In this document: piece after piece, positions 1 to 5,781 of the stretch | How positions within the stretch are numbered: the stretch's first letter is position 1 | Layout: the number at the start of each line of letters is the position of its first letter | Assembly (NCBI GenBank): GCA_903903365.1 | Contig: CAIUYS010000369.1 | Coordinates: 1 to 9,357, forward strand | DNA from: an uncultured Methylococcaceae bacterium | Lineage (GTDB): Bacteria; Pseudomonadota; Gammaproteobacteria; Methylococcales; Methylomonadaceae | Direction: 5' to 3' | DNA length: 9,357 bases | Position numbers and translations under genes: made by a program | Notes under the pieces: model-generated | What the model was told of the DNA's origin: nothing | What the model saw: only the letters and a program-made list of their open reading frames with translations | The model's database searches: none

Positions 1-141
1 CCCACGCGCCAGCATCACTGCCCACAATTAAGCGAAAGTTGTTTAAAAAAACGGTGTGCAACCGCTTCATCTGTTGCCTGTAAAACAGCAGTATTATATT
101 GTTACGATGTTTAACTGTGGGCAGTGATGCTGCAGCATGGG
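1..141. repeat. Palindromic MITE-like element, copy E1
   Basis: A 16-bp perfect inverted repeat lies at 11-26 (AGCATCACTGCCCACA) and 116-131. With three mismatches it continues outward to 1-10 and 132-141, so the element may begin left of the window. The interior 28-89 is about 83% identical to the interior of the element at 2396-2458, sharing for example AAGTTGTTTAAAAAA and TTGCCT. Internal hairpins are weak here: GCAAC 58-62 pairs with GTTGC 73-77, and the second hairpin is largely eroded. No coding capacity is visible. It is probably a non-autonomous mobile or structured repeat; its family is not recognised. Confidence 0.7.
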
Positions 142-600
142 AATAAGTAAAAAATCAGGATCCGTGTGAAGAATAAAAGTGGACTTAGGCATGTTAATCT
201 TCTTGGTAACTGAATTAAATGGGTGTATAGATAACTATTTTCTAACTCGCTTGGCGCTTGTTTGGGGCTGTTTTATTTTCAGCCATCGTTGTTATACTTC
301 AGATGCAAATATAAACCTTCTGGGGTGCGTAGGAAAAACCCGATACGGTCTGTTTTATTGTCTAGTAATTCCAGTGAGTGCGCCCTATTTAATATCTAAC
401 AGTTACTGTCACCTGTCTTTTCATTAATTTAGCTATCCACTTAACAAAGGCTTTTAGCACTGACGAATTATCTTGCTATTGCGGTATCAAAGGAAGTTGA
501 GAGCCAATAGCGACATCGCCAGCACCTTGTAAAATGTTTTCAACTTGCAGTATTATTAAAAATTGTACCCATCAAACCACAAGCTGTTATGACAATCAAA
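142..600. other. Intergenic stretch, no convincing gene
   Basis: About 460 AT-rich bases separate E1 from the exonuclease gene. An open frame with a GTG start at 179-427 (plus) encodes a Cys- and aromatic-rich peptide that I do not recognise. It has no ribosome binding site, so I treat it as chance. Apart from a weak promoter candidate near 527-556, no RNA gene, terminator or gene remnant is visible. Confidence 0.5.
527..556 (+). promoter_or_regulatory. Candidate sigma-70 promoter for the exonuclease gene
   Basis: TTGTAA (527-532) and TATTAT (551-556) are separated by 18 bases and lie about 60 bases upstream of the start codon at 617. The -10 matches consensus at 5 of 6 positions and the -35 at 4 of 6. 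In AT-rich DNA such matches arise often, so this is only a candidate. Confidence 0.3.
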
Positions 601-616
601 AAAGGAGATTTATATT

Positions 617-1237
617 ATGGGTAAAATCGTTATTATTGACTTTGAAACCACGGGCTTATCTCCACGACTTGGCGACAGAGCTACTGAAGTAGGGGCTGTT
701 ATCATTGATGGCCATAAAATTATCGATAAATACCAGAGCCTGATGAATGCGGGCATCCCAATCCCTGGCTTTATTCAACAGTTAACCGGCATAACAAACG
801 CCATGCTTCGTCAAGCACCGAGCTGTCAAAAAGTCATGCAGGAGCTTGCTGACTTTATCGGCGATATGCCTCTTGCCGCACACAATGCTTCTTTTGACAC
901 CCTGTTTCTGGATGCTGAATGGGAGCGTATCGGTTATCAACGACGTCAACCGTTTACGTGCTCCATGCTGTTGGCACGTCGTATTTACCCCCATTCCCCT
1001 GATCACAAACTGGGGACGCTGGTACGACATTTAAAATTGCCTACTACCGGCACCTATCATCGTGCTTTGGCGGATGCAGAGATGACAGCCAGCCTGCTCA
1101 TCAACATTAAAAAAGAACTTCAGCAACAGTATAACTTGTCATCTGTGCCTCATGAGTTGTTGTGCCTTCTGCAAAAAAAACCCAAAGCAGAGATAGCCAA
1201 AGTTATTAAAAAGGCACGCATAAAATTAGGTTTATAA
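617..1237 (+). CDS. Stand-alone DnaQ-like 3'-5' exonuclease (DEDDh family)
   Basis: A 206-residue protein with all three exonuclease motifs. ExoI is DFETTG with D8 and E10, ExoII is HNASFD with D94, and ExoIII is HRALAD with H148 and D153. This is a complete DEDDh set for two-metal hydrolysis of the 3'-terminal nucleotide of DNA or RNA. The domain fills residues 3-165. The tail from about 166 is lysine-rich and shows no polymerase, GIY-YIG or BRCT domain. The start is supported by AAAGGAGA at 601-608, about 8 bases before ATG. The protein resembles DnaQ (DNA polymerase III epsilon-like) exonucleases encoded apart from the replicase, but the DnaQ C-terminal segment that binds the polymerase subunit cannot be identified. 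It could therefore act in repair or nucleic-acid turnover. Family is certain; substrate is unknown. Confidence 0.9.
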   Translation: MGKIVIIDFETTGLSPRLGDRATEVGAVIIDGHKIIDKYQSLMNAGIPIPGFIQQLTGITNAMLRQAPSCQKVMQELADFIGDMPLAAHNASFDTLFLDAEWERIGYQRRQPFTCSMLLARRIYPHSPDHKLGTLVRHLKLPTTGTYHRALADAEMTASLLINIKKELQQQYNLSSVPHELLCLLQKKPKAEIAKVIKKARIKLGL

Positions 1238-1303
1238 TAATAACTTACCGGTAAGCCGTTTGCCGTTTCATTAATAGTTAGCGTCAACCCTTGATGATGC
1301 GGC

Positions 1304-1519
1304 ATGGTTAACAGACACCAAGATCACCCCATGAATAATATATCAGATAAAAACAGTGACGTTATTTGCCACTGTAGCGGAACCACTGAAGGAAAAATTA
1401 AAGAGCTGCTTGCTAGTGGCGGTCATGATCTGGATAGCCTGTCAAGAAAGACAGGCGTCTGTTCAGGGTGTGGCGCTTGTGAGGATTTAATTAAGCAATT
1501 GCTGGCCGACTATCGCTGA
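1304..1519 (+). CDS. Bfd-like [2Fe-2S] protein
   Basis: A 71-residue protein with the cysteine pattern of the bacterioferritin-associated ferredoxin family: C22-x-C24, then C53-x-x-C56 inside TGVCSGCGAC, with an extra C59. Spacing and size fit a single BFD-like domain (residues 19-68) that binds one [2Fe-2S] cluster. Family members donate electrons to bacterioferritin to release iron, or serve as small redox domains; no ferritin gene is in this window. The first nine residues may not be translated: a second ATG at 1331 begins just before the conserved domain, and neither start has a strong ribosome binding site. A 12-bp palindrome, CTTACCGGTAAG (1244-1255), lies in the gap after the exonuclease gene. 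The gene converges on the phosphoesterase gene with only 6 bp between stop codons. Confidence 0.85.
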   Translation: MVNRHQDHPMNNISDKNSDVICHCSGTTEGKIKELLASGGHDLDSLSRKTGVCSGCGACEDLIKQLLADYR

Positions 1520-1553
1520 TTGTGGTTATTCAATCAGGAGTTGCTTGATTGAA
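1516..1553. other. Overlapping inverted repeats between convergent genes
   Basis: CTGATTG (1516-1522) pairs perfectly with CAATCAG (1531-1537) across an 8-base loop. The same central arm, TTCAATCA (1529-1536), can instead pair with TGATTGAA (1546-1553). The hairpins are mutually exclusive and straddle the two stop codons. Neither has a T-tract, so if this is a bidirectional terminator it is a weak one. Confidence 0.35.
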
Positions 1554-2335
1554 AAGCCACTGGCACGTGGGTGACCGCCTCCGCCATACGCCATGGCAAT
1601 TTCCGAGACATCGAAATTATCGATAGAGCGCAGTGAATAAAACCACAGTTTTGTCTGACCGTCATAACAATAAATCGCACCAAAAGTGCCTGATTCAGTG
1701 GCTAATTTATGTCCCAATTCCGAGGCATACTTCGCGTTTGCATTGCAGGCCAAGCCGGTATGTCCATTCAACGTGATAACGTGTTTATGCTTTTGTAACT
1801 CCGCGACATCCGCATTAAAAACAGTGATTAAATCCTGACCACGTGCTACCAATTCGTTTACGGCTGCTTCGTTTAGCGAACGGGACAGGGACTCCAAATC
1901 GTTGGGTACTAATCCCCATAACGCGGCACAGTAGGGTTTGGTAGCATCGTACACGAAGCGCCATAAGTCACGATCCTGGATAAGCACTAATCCCAATGGC
2001 GGCGTGTCTGGCGAGTGAAAATAATCCCATGCCAAAATACACCCGGAACGATTCATATCAAAGTGTGCAAAATCAAGCCCCGCCAAATCGTCTTGCGCGG
2101 TTTTGTGATGGTCGATAACAACCAACTTCTTTGCTTTTGAATGCATTTCAAGCAGCACGCTACGCTTATAGCTAAAATCCAAAATATAAACGATTTTACC
2201 GGTAACGTCAGGCGGAGCCTCACCATAACTTACCGGCACGTAGTCCGCCTTATCACCAAATTTCACCCAAGCCGCGTAGGCAGCGCCCAGTCCATCTTGG
2301 CAGTTTGCATGATACAAGATTAATGTTTTTTTCAT
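1526..2335 (-). CDS. DHH/DHHA1-family phosphoesterase (NrnB-like)
   Basis: A 269-residue protein with the DHH phosphoesterase architecture. The N-terminal metal-binding positions are H9 and D14 (HANCQDG), D53 (YILDFS) and the signature D75-H76-H77 (VIDHHKTA). D121 and D123 in QDRDLW may complete the metal site. The C-terminal DHHA1 substrate-binding domain ends in the glycine-rich GGGGHPRASGF at 251-261. This set is typical of Mn-dependent enzymes that hydrolyse short oligoribonucleotides (nano-RNA), pAp or cyclic (di)nucleotides. The overall form resembles the NrnB / COG2404 group, so a cytoplasmic oligoribonuclease or phosphodiesterase is likely. The exact substrate cannot be read from sequence. 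The ATG has only a weak upstream ribosome binding site, and repeat E2 begins 47 bases upstream. Confidence 0.85.
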   Translation of the reverse strand: MKKTLILYHANCQDGLGAAYAAWVKFGDKADYVPVSYGEAPPDVTGKIVYILDFSYKRSVLLEMHSKAKKLVVIDHHKTAQDDLAGLDFAHFDMNRSGCILAWDYFHSPDTPPLGLVLIQDRDLWRFVYDATKPYCAALWGLVPNDLESLSRSLNEAAVNELVARGQDLITVFNADVAELQKHKHVITLNGHTGLACNANAKYASELGHKLATESGTFGAIYCYDGQTKLWFYSLRSIDNFDVSEIAMAYGGGGHPRASGFSIKQLLIE

Positions 2336-2382
2336 TTTATAATAGTCGTCCGTGAAAATTTTTAAATAAATCCACCCTCCCC

Positions 2383-2502
2383 CAATGCCGTTAAGTTAAG
2401 CGTAAGTTGTTTAAAAAACTGGAGTGCAATAGCTTTAGCTATTGCCTATAAAAACAGCTAAAGCTGTTTTACTCCAATTGACTGCTTAACTTAACGGCAT
2501 TG
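2383..2502. repeat. Palindromic MITE-like element, copy E2
   Basis: A 120-nt element closed by a 19-bp perfect inverted repeat (2383-2401 with 2484-2502; arm AATGCCGTTAAGTTAAGC). Inside, TGGAGT (2420-2425) pairs with ACTCCA (2471-2476) and encloses two perfect 8-bp hairpins. These are GCAATAGC/GCTATTGC (2426-2445, loop TTTA) and AAAACAGC/GCTGTTTT (2451-2470, loop TAAA). The whole can fold as a three-way junction on a long stem. The core matches E1 at 28-89. Flanks are CCCTCCC on both sides (2375-2381 and 2504-2510), which could be a target duplication or just low complexity. It lies between the start of the phosphoesterase gene and the end of the acidic protein gene, so it could affect transcription of the former. 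Confidence 0.8.
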
Positions 2503-2632
2503 CCCCTCCCATTTCAAAGGGCGAAGTGAATGCTTCCAAATCAACAACGACCGTGCAACTTTTTAAAGTATCCTGAACCAGTACGCCCACCATCAAGTCG
2601 TTGAGAAGTCGGGCGTATTTATAATCCCGTTA
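2503..2632. other. Intergenic with loose inverted repeat and coding-like fragment
   Basis: TACGCCC (2582-2588) and GGGCGTA (2611-2617) form a 7-bp stem with a 22-base loop just past the stop codon of the acidic protein gene. No T-tract follows on the minus strand, so it is at best a weak terminator. The minus strand 2593-2486 also has a 35-codon open frame beginning MVGVLVQDTLKSCT, which runs into E2 and ends there. It looks protein-like but has no recognised family and is too short to call as a gene. Confidence 0.35.
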
Positions 2633-3016
2633 CTAATCTTCAGTACGTGTTAGTTCAAGCTGGCCTATTAGATAATATTCGTTACCACCATAAATCCAAC
2701 CCGCATTTTCCAAGCCATCTTTCTCAATTAACGCTTCGAGATTAGCTTCCTCCACGGCAGATAATCCTTCGGGATAAGTATATTCACCATGACCATCATC
2801 CGATTCTTCAAATTCGAACTCATAGCCATAATCATTATTGTCTGGGTCTAAACCGTCTTTATTATCCAGATCAATTTCAGGTTTGATATCGGATTTAATG
2901 GTAAAAGAACCCGAACGCCAAACAATATCGTGGACTAATTCAATCTTGTCTTTTTTCCAAGATTCAATTTCAATAAATGATTTTTTATGTTTAGGAGTCA
3001 GTCGCCAAGTCGCCAT
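2633..3016 (-). CDS. Small acidic hypothetical protein
   Basis: A 127-residue soluble protein with no signal peptide or membrane segment. The first 45 residues are mixed and lysine-rich (begins MATWRLTPKHKKS). Residues 46-80 are strongly acidic (DLDNKDG, DPDNNDYG, EFEFEESDDGHGEY), and the C-terminal third is hydrophobic-acidic, ending ELTRTED. From memory, proteins with this opening (x-W-x-L-T/N-P-K-x-K-K-S, then a charged middle) occur as uncharacterised families in bacteria and phages, but I cannot confirm it, and no function is assigned. The upstream sequence holds a small palindrome (3049-3062) and a weak AAAGAAAA ribosome binding region. Coding is supported by a clean frame and even composition rather than by a domain. 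Confidence 0.65.
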   Translation of the reverse strand: MATWRLTPKHKKSFIEIESWKKDKIELVHDIVWRSGSFTIKSDIKPEIDLDNKDGLDPDNNDYGYEFEFEESDDGHGEYTYPEGLSAVEEANLEALIEKDGLENAGWIYGGNEYYLIGQLELTRTED

Positions 3017-3040
3017 AGAATTTTCTTTGTCCGTTATTTA

Positions 3041-3063
3041 GATATTAAATATTGCTCAATATC
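3041..3063 (-). promoter_or_regulatory. Palindrome upstream of the acidic protein gene
   Basis: ATATTG-CT-CAATAT (3049-3062) is a perfect 6-bp dyad centred about 40 bases upstream of the start codon. It is nested with a second dyad, GATATT (3041-3046) and AATATC (3058-3063). The position suits an operator or promoter region, but all AT dyads are weak evidence. Confidence 0.25.
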
Positions 3064-3308
3064 GCTCTATTTAAGCCACTTGTCAATCCAACCGGCATGC
3101 CAGGTATAATCAAAACATTGGCTAAAACACCAATGACAATGGGTATTTAAAAGCGGATTATTCTGCCTGATAAGTAGCGGGATTAATTGTTTTCTGAAAC
3201 GAAAACACCCTTTCAATATATACCCGGAAGGATACAATCACCGACCCAATAATGTGGAAGGTATCCATACATCCGACTGAGTTATAGCAAATATTTTGTA
3301 TTTCAGAA
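3064..3308. other. Intergenic region downstream of tRNA-Arg
   Basis: No gene is supported. Two hairpins are present: CATTGG/CCAATG (3116-3121, 3130-3135) and TGTTTTC/GAAAACA (3188-3194, 3201-3207, 6-base loop). The second lies about 100 bases past the 3' end of the tRNA and has no T-tract in that direction, so a terminator role is doubtful. Confidence 0.35.
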
Positions 3309-3385
3309 TGGTGCGCCCAGAGAGATTCGAACTCCCGACCAATCGGTTCGAAGCCGATTACTCTATCCAGCTGAGCTATGGGCGC
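3309..3385 (-). tRNA. tRNA-Arg (anticodon UCG)
   Basis: A 77-nt cloverleaf on the minus strand. The acceptor stem is GCGCCCA with TGGGCGC, the discriminator is A, and CCA is genome-encoded (3309-3311). The D-arm contains AGCTCAGCTGGATAGAG. The anticodon stem is ATCGG/CCGAT with loop CTTCGAA, so the anticodon is TCG at 3349-3351, reading CGA arginine codons. The T-arm is GGGAG-TTCGAAT-CTCTC with one G-T pair. On the minus strand GATATAAC (about 19 bases before the tRNA) could be its -10 box, without a good -35. Apparent open frames across this locus are tRNA read-through. Confidence 0.97.
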
Positions 3386-3656
3386 ATGATTGGTAATTGG
3401 ATAGGTTATATCACAATTAATGAATGTTAAATCCGTTGCTATTGATGCCACGTCTTAACAAGCTCGCAATTATATCAGCTTTTTATTTAAATTTTAAAAA
3501 ACATGATTATTTCTCTGGTTCCTAACCGGATAATTTTTCAGCCTACCGTTAAAATCTTACGTCAAGATAGTTGTTTTCGGAAATAACCCTGCACATTTAC
3601 TTACAGGTAGCGATAGTGTTTATGAATAAGTCAAAAAATTAATTATAGGACAGTGC
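3386..3656. other. AT-rich intergenic stretch
   Basis: No coding frame with a start and ribosome binding site is convincing. The part next to 3386-3415 probably holds the tRNA promoter. A small hairpin, ATCTT-ACGTC-AAGAT, lies around 3555-3570. I see nothing else. Confidence 0.45.
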
Positions 3657-3723
3657 GTAACATTTTGGTGTTTTAGTAAAAAACACCCTGCTTGCTGTTT
3701 TTTTACTGTACTCATTGTGTTAC
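3657..3723. repeat. Hairpin cluster with outer GTAACA/TGTTAC stem
   Basis: GTAACA (3657-3662) pairs with TGTTAC (3718-3723). Inside, GGTGTTTT (3667-3674) pairs with AAAACACC (3680-3687). Alternatively AGTAAAAAACA (3675-3685) pairs with TGTTTTTTTACT (about 3696-3707) with one bulge. The nested layout recalls the E elements, although the sequence is not clearly the same. It sits 7 bases past the end of the peptidase fragment and could serve as its terminator, or be an eroded repeat. Confidence 0.4.
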
Positions 3724-3729
3724 CAGGCT

Positions 3730-4092
3730 TCACCTTAACGCATTTGCCAGTTGGGATAACATCAAAAACAGGCCGTTAGCCATTTCGGCAAACGGCACAT
3801 AATTGAGTTTGTCAGGCGTATCTTGGGCAGTATGGTAAAAAGGATAACGATAGAAAGCGGTATCGGTAATCATGAAAGCCTTATAACCGTACCGCCAAAA
3901 TGCCAGATGATCACTCCAGGACACCCCCGGCACAAGAGCTAGAGTCGCAATGGATTGCACAGGAAAATCCGATACCGAGGCAAACGCCTGCACACAACCC
4001 CGCATGATGCACCGAGAACGCAAGTTAGAAACAAAGGTAATAAAATTACCGGTATCAGGATAAAAATACTTCAATAAAGGCGGATAAGTTTG
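3730..4092 (-). pseudogene. C-terminal fragment of an M28-type zinc peptidase
   Basis: About 120 codons match the last third of M28-family aminopeptidase-like proteins: QTYPPLL, FYPDTGNFITFV, a helix with MRGCVQAF, PGVSWSDHLAFW, FMITDTAFYRYPFYH and TAQDTPDKLNY. The histidine of the YH motif is a likely zinc ligand. The N-terminal half, with the other metal ligands and the catalytic glutamate, is absent. Upstream of codon QTY the frame stays open to a TGA at 4192-4194, but that part reads as unrelated sequence and has no ATG; the only available start is TTG at 4074. The fragment therefore cannot make an active peptidase. An 8-bp inverted repeat (4099-4106/4120-4127) sits just beyond the break. 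Confidence 0.75.
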
Positions 4093-4577
4093 ATAGTGGT
4101 TGTAATTGAATTTCTTTTGATTACAACGGATTATGGGGTCGATCGGAATTCCCAGAGGGAAGTGGAAATCAGTAAATTTTGCAACCAGTTTTCATGATTC
4201 GAGTAGCCATTAAGGGGTTAATTGACCAAAAGAACGGTTGGTCTCAGCGTTCTCCTGGACCCCTAGCGGTCATTGAGGGATTATCCAGTTTAGTTTCTGC
4301 TTTTTGTTTCAAAGCGACCACTCACATCAGCCCACTAGTTAGAAATATCAACGTAACACACTTAGCCAATTACGAAAGAATGTGGTGCAATAAAAAACTT
4401 TATACCCTTTTCTTTGCATCAATAACGCTTGACCAGAGCGGTTTTCACCGAATTGTCACTTTTGTAAAGTAAGATAGATCAATCAGGGACTAACAATTAA
4501 ATTACGTTTGGCGTTTAATCAGAAATCAAGTAGCAAATAGGCAATCGGAAAAGCGCGCCTCTGGACCGTCTAGGATA
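4093..4577. other. Stretch of about 480 bases without a convincing gene
   Basis: It begins with an inverted repeat, GTTGTAAT (4099-4106) and ATTACAAC (4120-4127), adjoining the peptidase break. A 97-codon frame with a TTG start (4179-4472, plus) has no ribosome binding site and no recognisable motif; I regard it as chance. AGAACG (4231-4236) with CGTTCT and the motif GACCCCTAGCGGTC (4258-4271) resemble degenerate dispersed repeats seen in some gammaproteobacterial intergenic regions, from memory only. CGGT-TTTC-ACCG forms a short hairpin near 4439-4450. No transposase remnant could be read on either strand. Confidence 0.4.
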
Positions 4578-4604
4578 TTGATTAGAGTGGTTTTGAAAAA
4601 AACT

Positions 4605-5040
4605 ATGATGAGCCAGTCAAAACAAAAATCAATCGAGTTTTACACTACTGATTATCAAACAATGGAAGTAACCAAAACCATGCTGTCTTACGAAACAGAA
4701 CGAAAAGAATACGCAAACAAGATGTTTATCCAGAACCCAATTTATTTCCTGAAGAACATCGTCAATCCATTTTAAATGGTCAAATTATTATCGGCATGTC
4801 GCCATTTGAAGCAAAACTGGCGGGGGGCGAGTTTTTTTCAAGGTTAGTGCTGACTCTAATCTTTGGCCAGACAACGCAGACCCGTTCAAAGTGATGTGGG
4901 CGCAATCAATAAAACCTGACAATAGCCAAATATGGATGACCTTTAAAAATCACTCCCAATACCCAGATGAAAATCCACGTACATTTTGCGTGCATTTTAG
5001 TAAAGGCAAGGCCATTGAAATTGAAAAGCTGGAGGATTAG
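4605..5040 (+). pseudogene. Frameshifted first gene of the lipoprotein cassette
   Basis: Coding-like sequence passes through three frames. Frame 1, from ATG 4605, reads MMSQSKQKSIEF through ETERKEYANK near 4719. Frame 2 reads QDVYPEPNLFPEEHR, then GQIIIGMSPFEAKLAGGEF up to the T7 run at 4832-4838. Frame 3 reads FKVSADSNLWPDNADPF, then MWAQSIKPDNSQIWMTF, ending EIEKLED-TAG. The stop is 3 bases before the next gene, whose ribosome binding site GGAGG (5031-5035) lies inside this gene. The segment GQIIIGMSPFEAKLAGG resembles the I-x-x-GM-x-x-x-E-x-x-x-x-x-G motif of BamE/SmpA-like small envelope proteins; that link is inference. The second shift is clear, since both flanking frames look genuine. 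The first is less certain because the N-terminal frame is unrecognised. Confidence 0.65.
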
Positions 5041-5043
5041 CAA

Positions 5044-5622
5044 ATGAGGCGCTTTACTTTATGGATATGCAACCTGTCGATGTTATATGTTTTTCTATGC
5101 ATACCAGGGTGCGCAAATGCCCCCGATATACCCTCACCGCCCTTGAAACAAGTGTTTCCGCTGGAGGTGGCTGGCAATAAATTTGAAACCGAGTTAAAGA
5201 TCAAAGAAAAGCAAACCTATACCTTTGGGTTGAGTTTTTTAAGTCGAAAATCTGATCCCATTGGTACAAAACAGGTTAGTAAAATGACTGGTAGTGGTGG
5301 GAAAAATTACCTTACTGGGATTTATGAGGACCCAGGTGCGCCGCTCAGCATCAGATTAAAAATTGATTCTGTTGCTGAAACAGTCGTGCCATTTCACTTC
5401 GATCAAGTGATTTCAGAAGTTCCAAAGTATGCGGGCGGGGGGGCTGTTTATCCAGATCCTGACGGAGAATTAAATGCCTATTTTAGCTTTGACATAAAAA
5501 TTGCCAATGTTCGACTGGAACCAGGGTTATATCGGGTGAGCGTAGAAAATTGCCTTGCTGCACCGAACACCCACGGAACGCCTATCTACTTTCACATTCT
5601 CAGAGCTTATCTCGGTAAATAA
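5044..5622 (+). CDS. Predicted lipoprotein, DUF5625-like
   Basis: A 192-residue protein with a short basic N-terminus (MRR), a hydrophobic segment at residues 5-20 and a lipobox-like IPGC at 20-23, so C23 is the likely lipidated cysteine; P at -2 is unusual. Residue 24 is alanine, so retention in the inner membrane by the +2 Asp rule is not indicated. The mature part is beta-rich. From memory the order KQVFPLEV, GAPLSIRLKI, FSFDIKIANVRLEPGLYRVSVEN and THGTPIYFHI fits the uncharacterised DUF5625 family, whose function is unknown. The start is fixed by GGAGG 8 bases upstream. The gene follows the broken gene by 3 bases and precedes a 41-codon ORF by 15 bases, so it is the middle of a translationally coupled cassette. 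It appears intact. Confidence 0.75.
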   Translation: MRRFTLWICNLSMLYVFLCIPGCANAPDIPSPPLKQVFPLEVAGNKFETELKIKEKQTYTFGLSFLSRKSDPIGTKQVSKMTGSGGKNYLTGIYEDPGAPLSIRLKIDSVAETVVPFHFDQVISEVPKYAGGGAVYPDPDGELNAYFSFDIKIANVRLEPGLYRVSVENCLAAPNTHGTPIYFHILRAYLGK

Positions 5623-5637
5623 CCCAAGGAGACTAAC

Positions 5638-5763
5638 ATGCCAACAACAGTTTTCAAGGCGCGCACGGCACGTCCTACAGAAAATAATGTCGCTAATCAA
5701 CGAAGGGTCAAGTCGGCAGTCATTGGCTACTGGCATCACAAAAATGGCTTAACCATGCGTTGA
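5638..5763 (+). CDS. 41-residue ORF, probable truncated gene start
   Basis: ATG at 5638 follows AAGGAGAC (5626-5633) at good spacing. The frame encodes MPTTVFKARTARP, then KSAVIGYWHHKNGLTMR, and stops at TGA 5761-5763. It follows the lipoprotein gene by 15 bases. The product has no signal peptide or membrane segment. The strong ribosome binding site and the abrupt stop suggest the N-terminus of a larger protein whose remainder has been lost; no continuation is seen in other frames before lon. A genuine small protein is the alternative. In related cassettes a secreted effector or enzyme might sit here, but that is speculation. Confidence 0.45.
   Translation: MPTTVFKARTARPTENNVANQRRVKSAVIGYWHHKNGLTMR
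5740..5756 (-). terminator. Weak candidate terminator for hsp20-lon
   Basis: On the minus strand, ATGG-TTAAG-CCAT is followed by TTTTT (complement of 5740-5744), starting about 25 bases past the lon stop codon. The stem is only 4 bp (5 with a wobble pair), so confidence is low. It lies inside the convergent 41-codon ORF. Confidence 0.3.
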
Positions 5764-5781
5764 CTAATAACGACCCGCTGC

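Noticed and set aside
179..427. Open frame starting at GTG upstream of the exonuclease gene
   Set aside because: No ribosome binding site, unusual Cys/aromatic-rich composition and no recognisable motif.
376..3320. GTGCGCCC shared by the tRNA 3' end and position about 376-386, considered as an att duplication
   Set aside because: Only 8 bases match, which is expected by chance; no longer copy of the tRNA end is in the window.
3158..3451. Open frame of 97 codons on the minus strand across the tRNA
   Set aside because: It is read-through of tRNA-Arg; the peptide around residues 20-47 is the familiar tRNA-derived type, and there is no ribosome binding site.
4179..4472. 97-codon plus-strand frame starting at TTG
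   Set aside because: Rare start codon, no ribosome binding site and no family resemblance; the region looks like eroded intergenic sequence.
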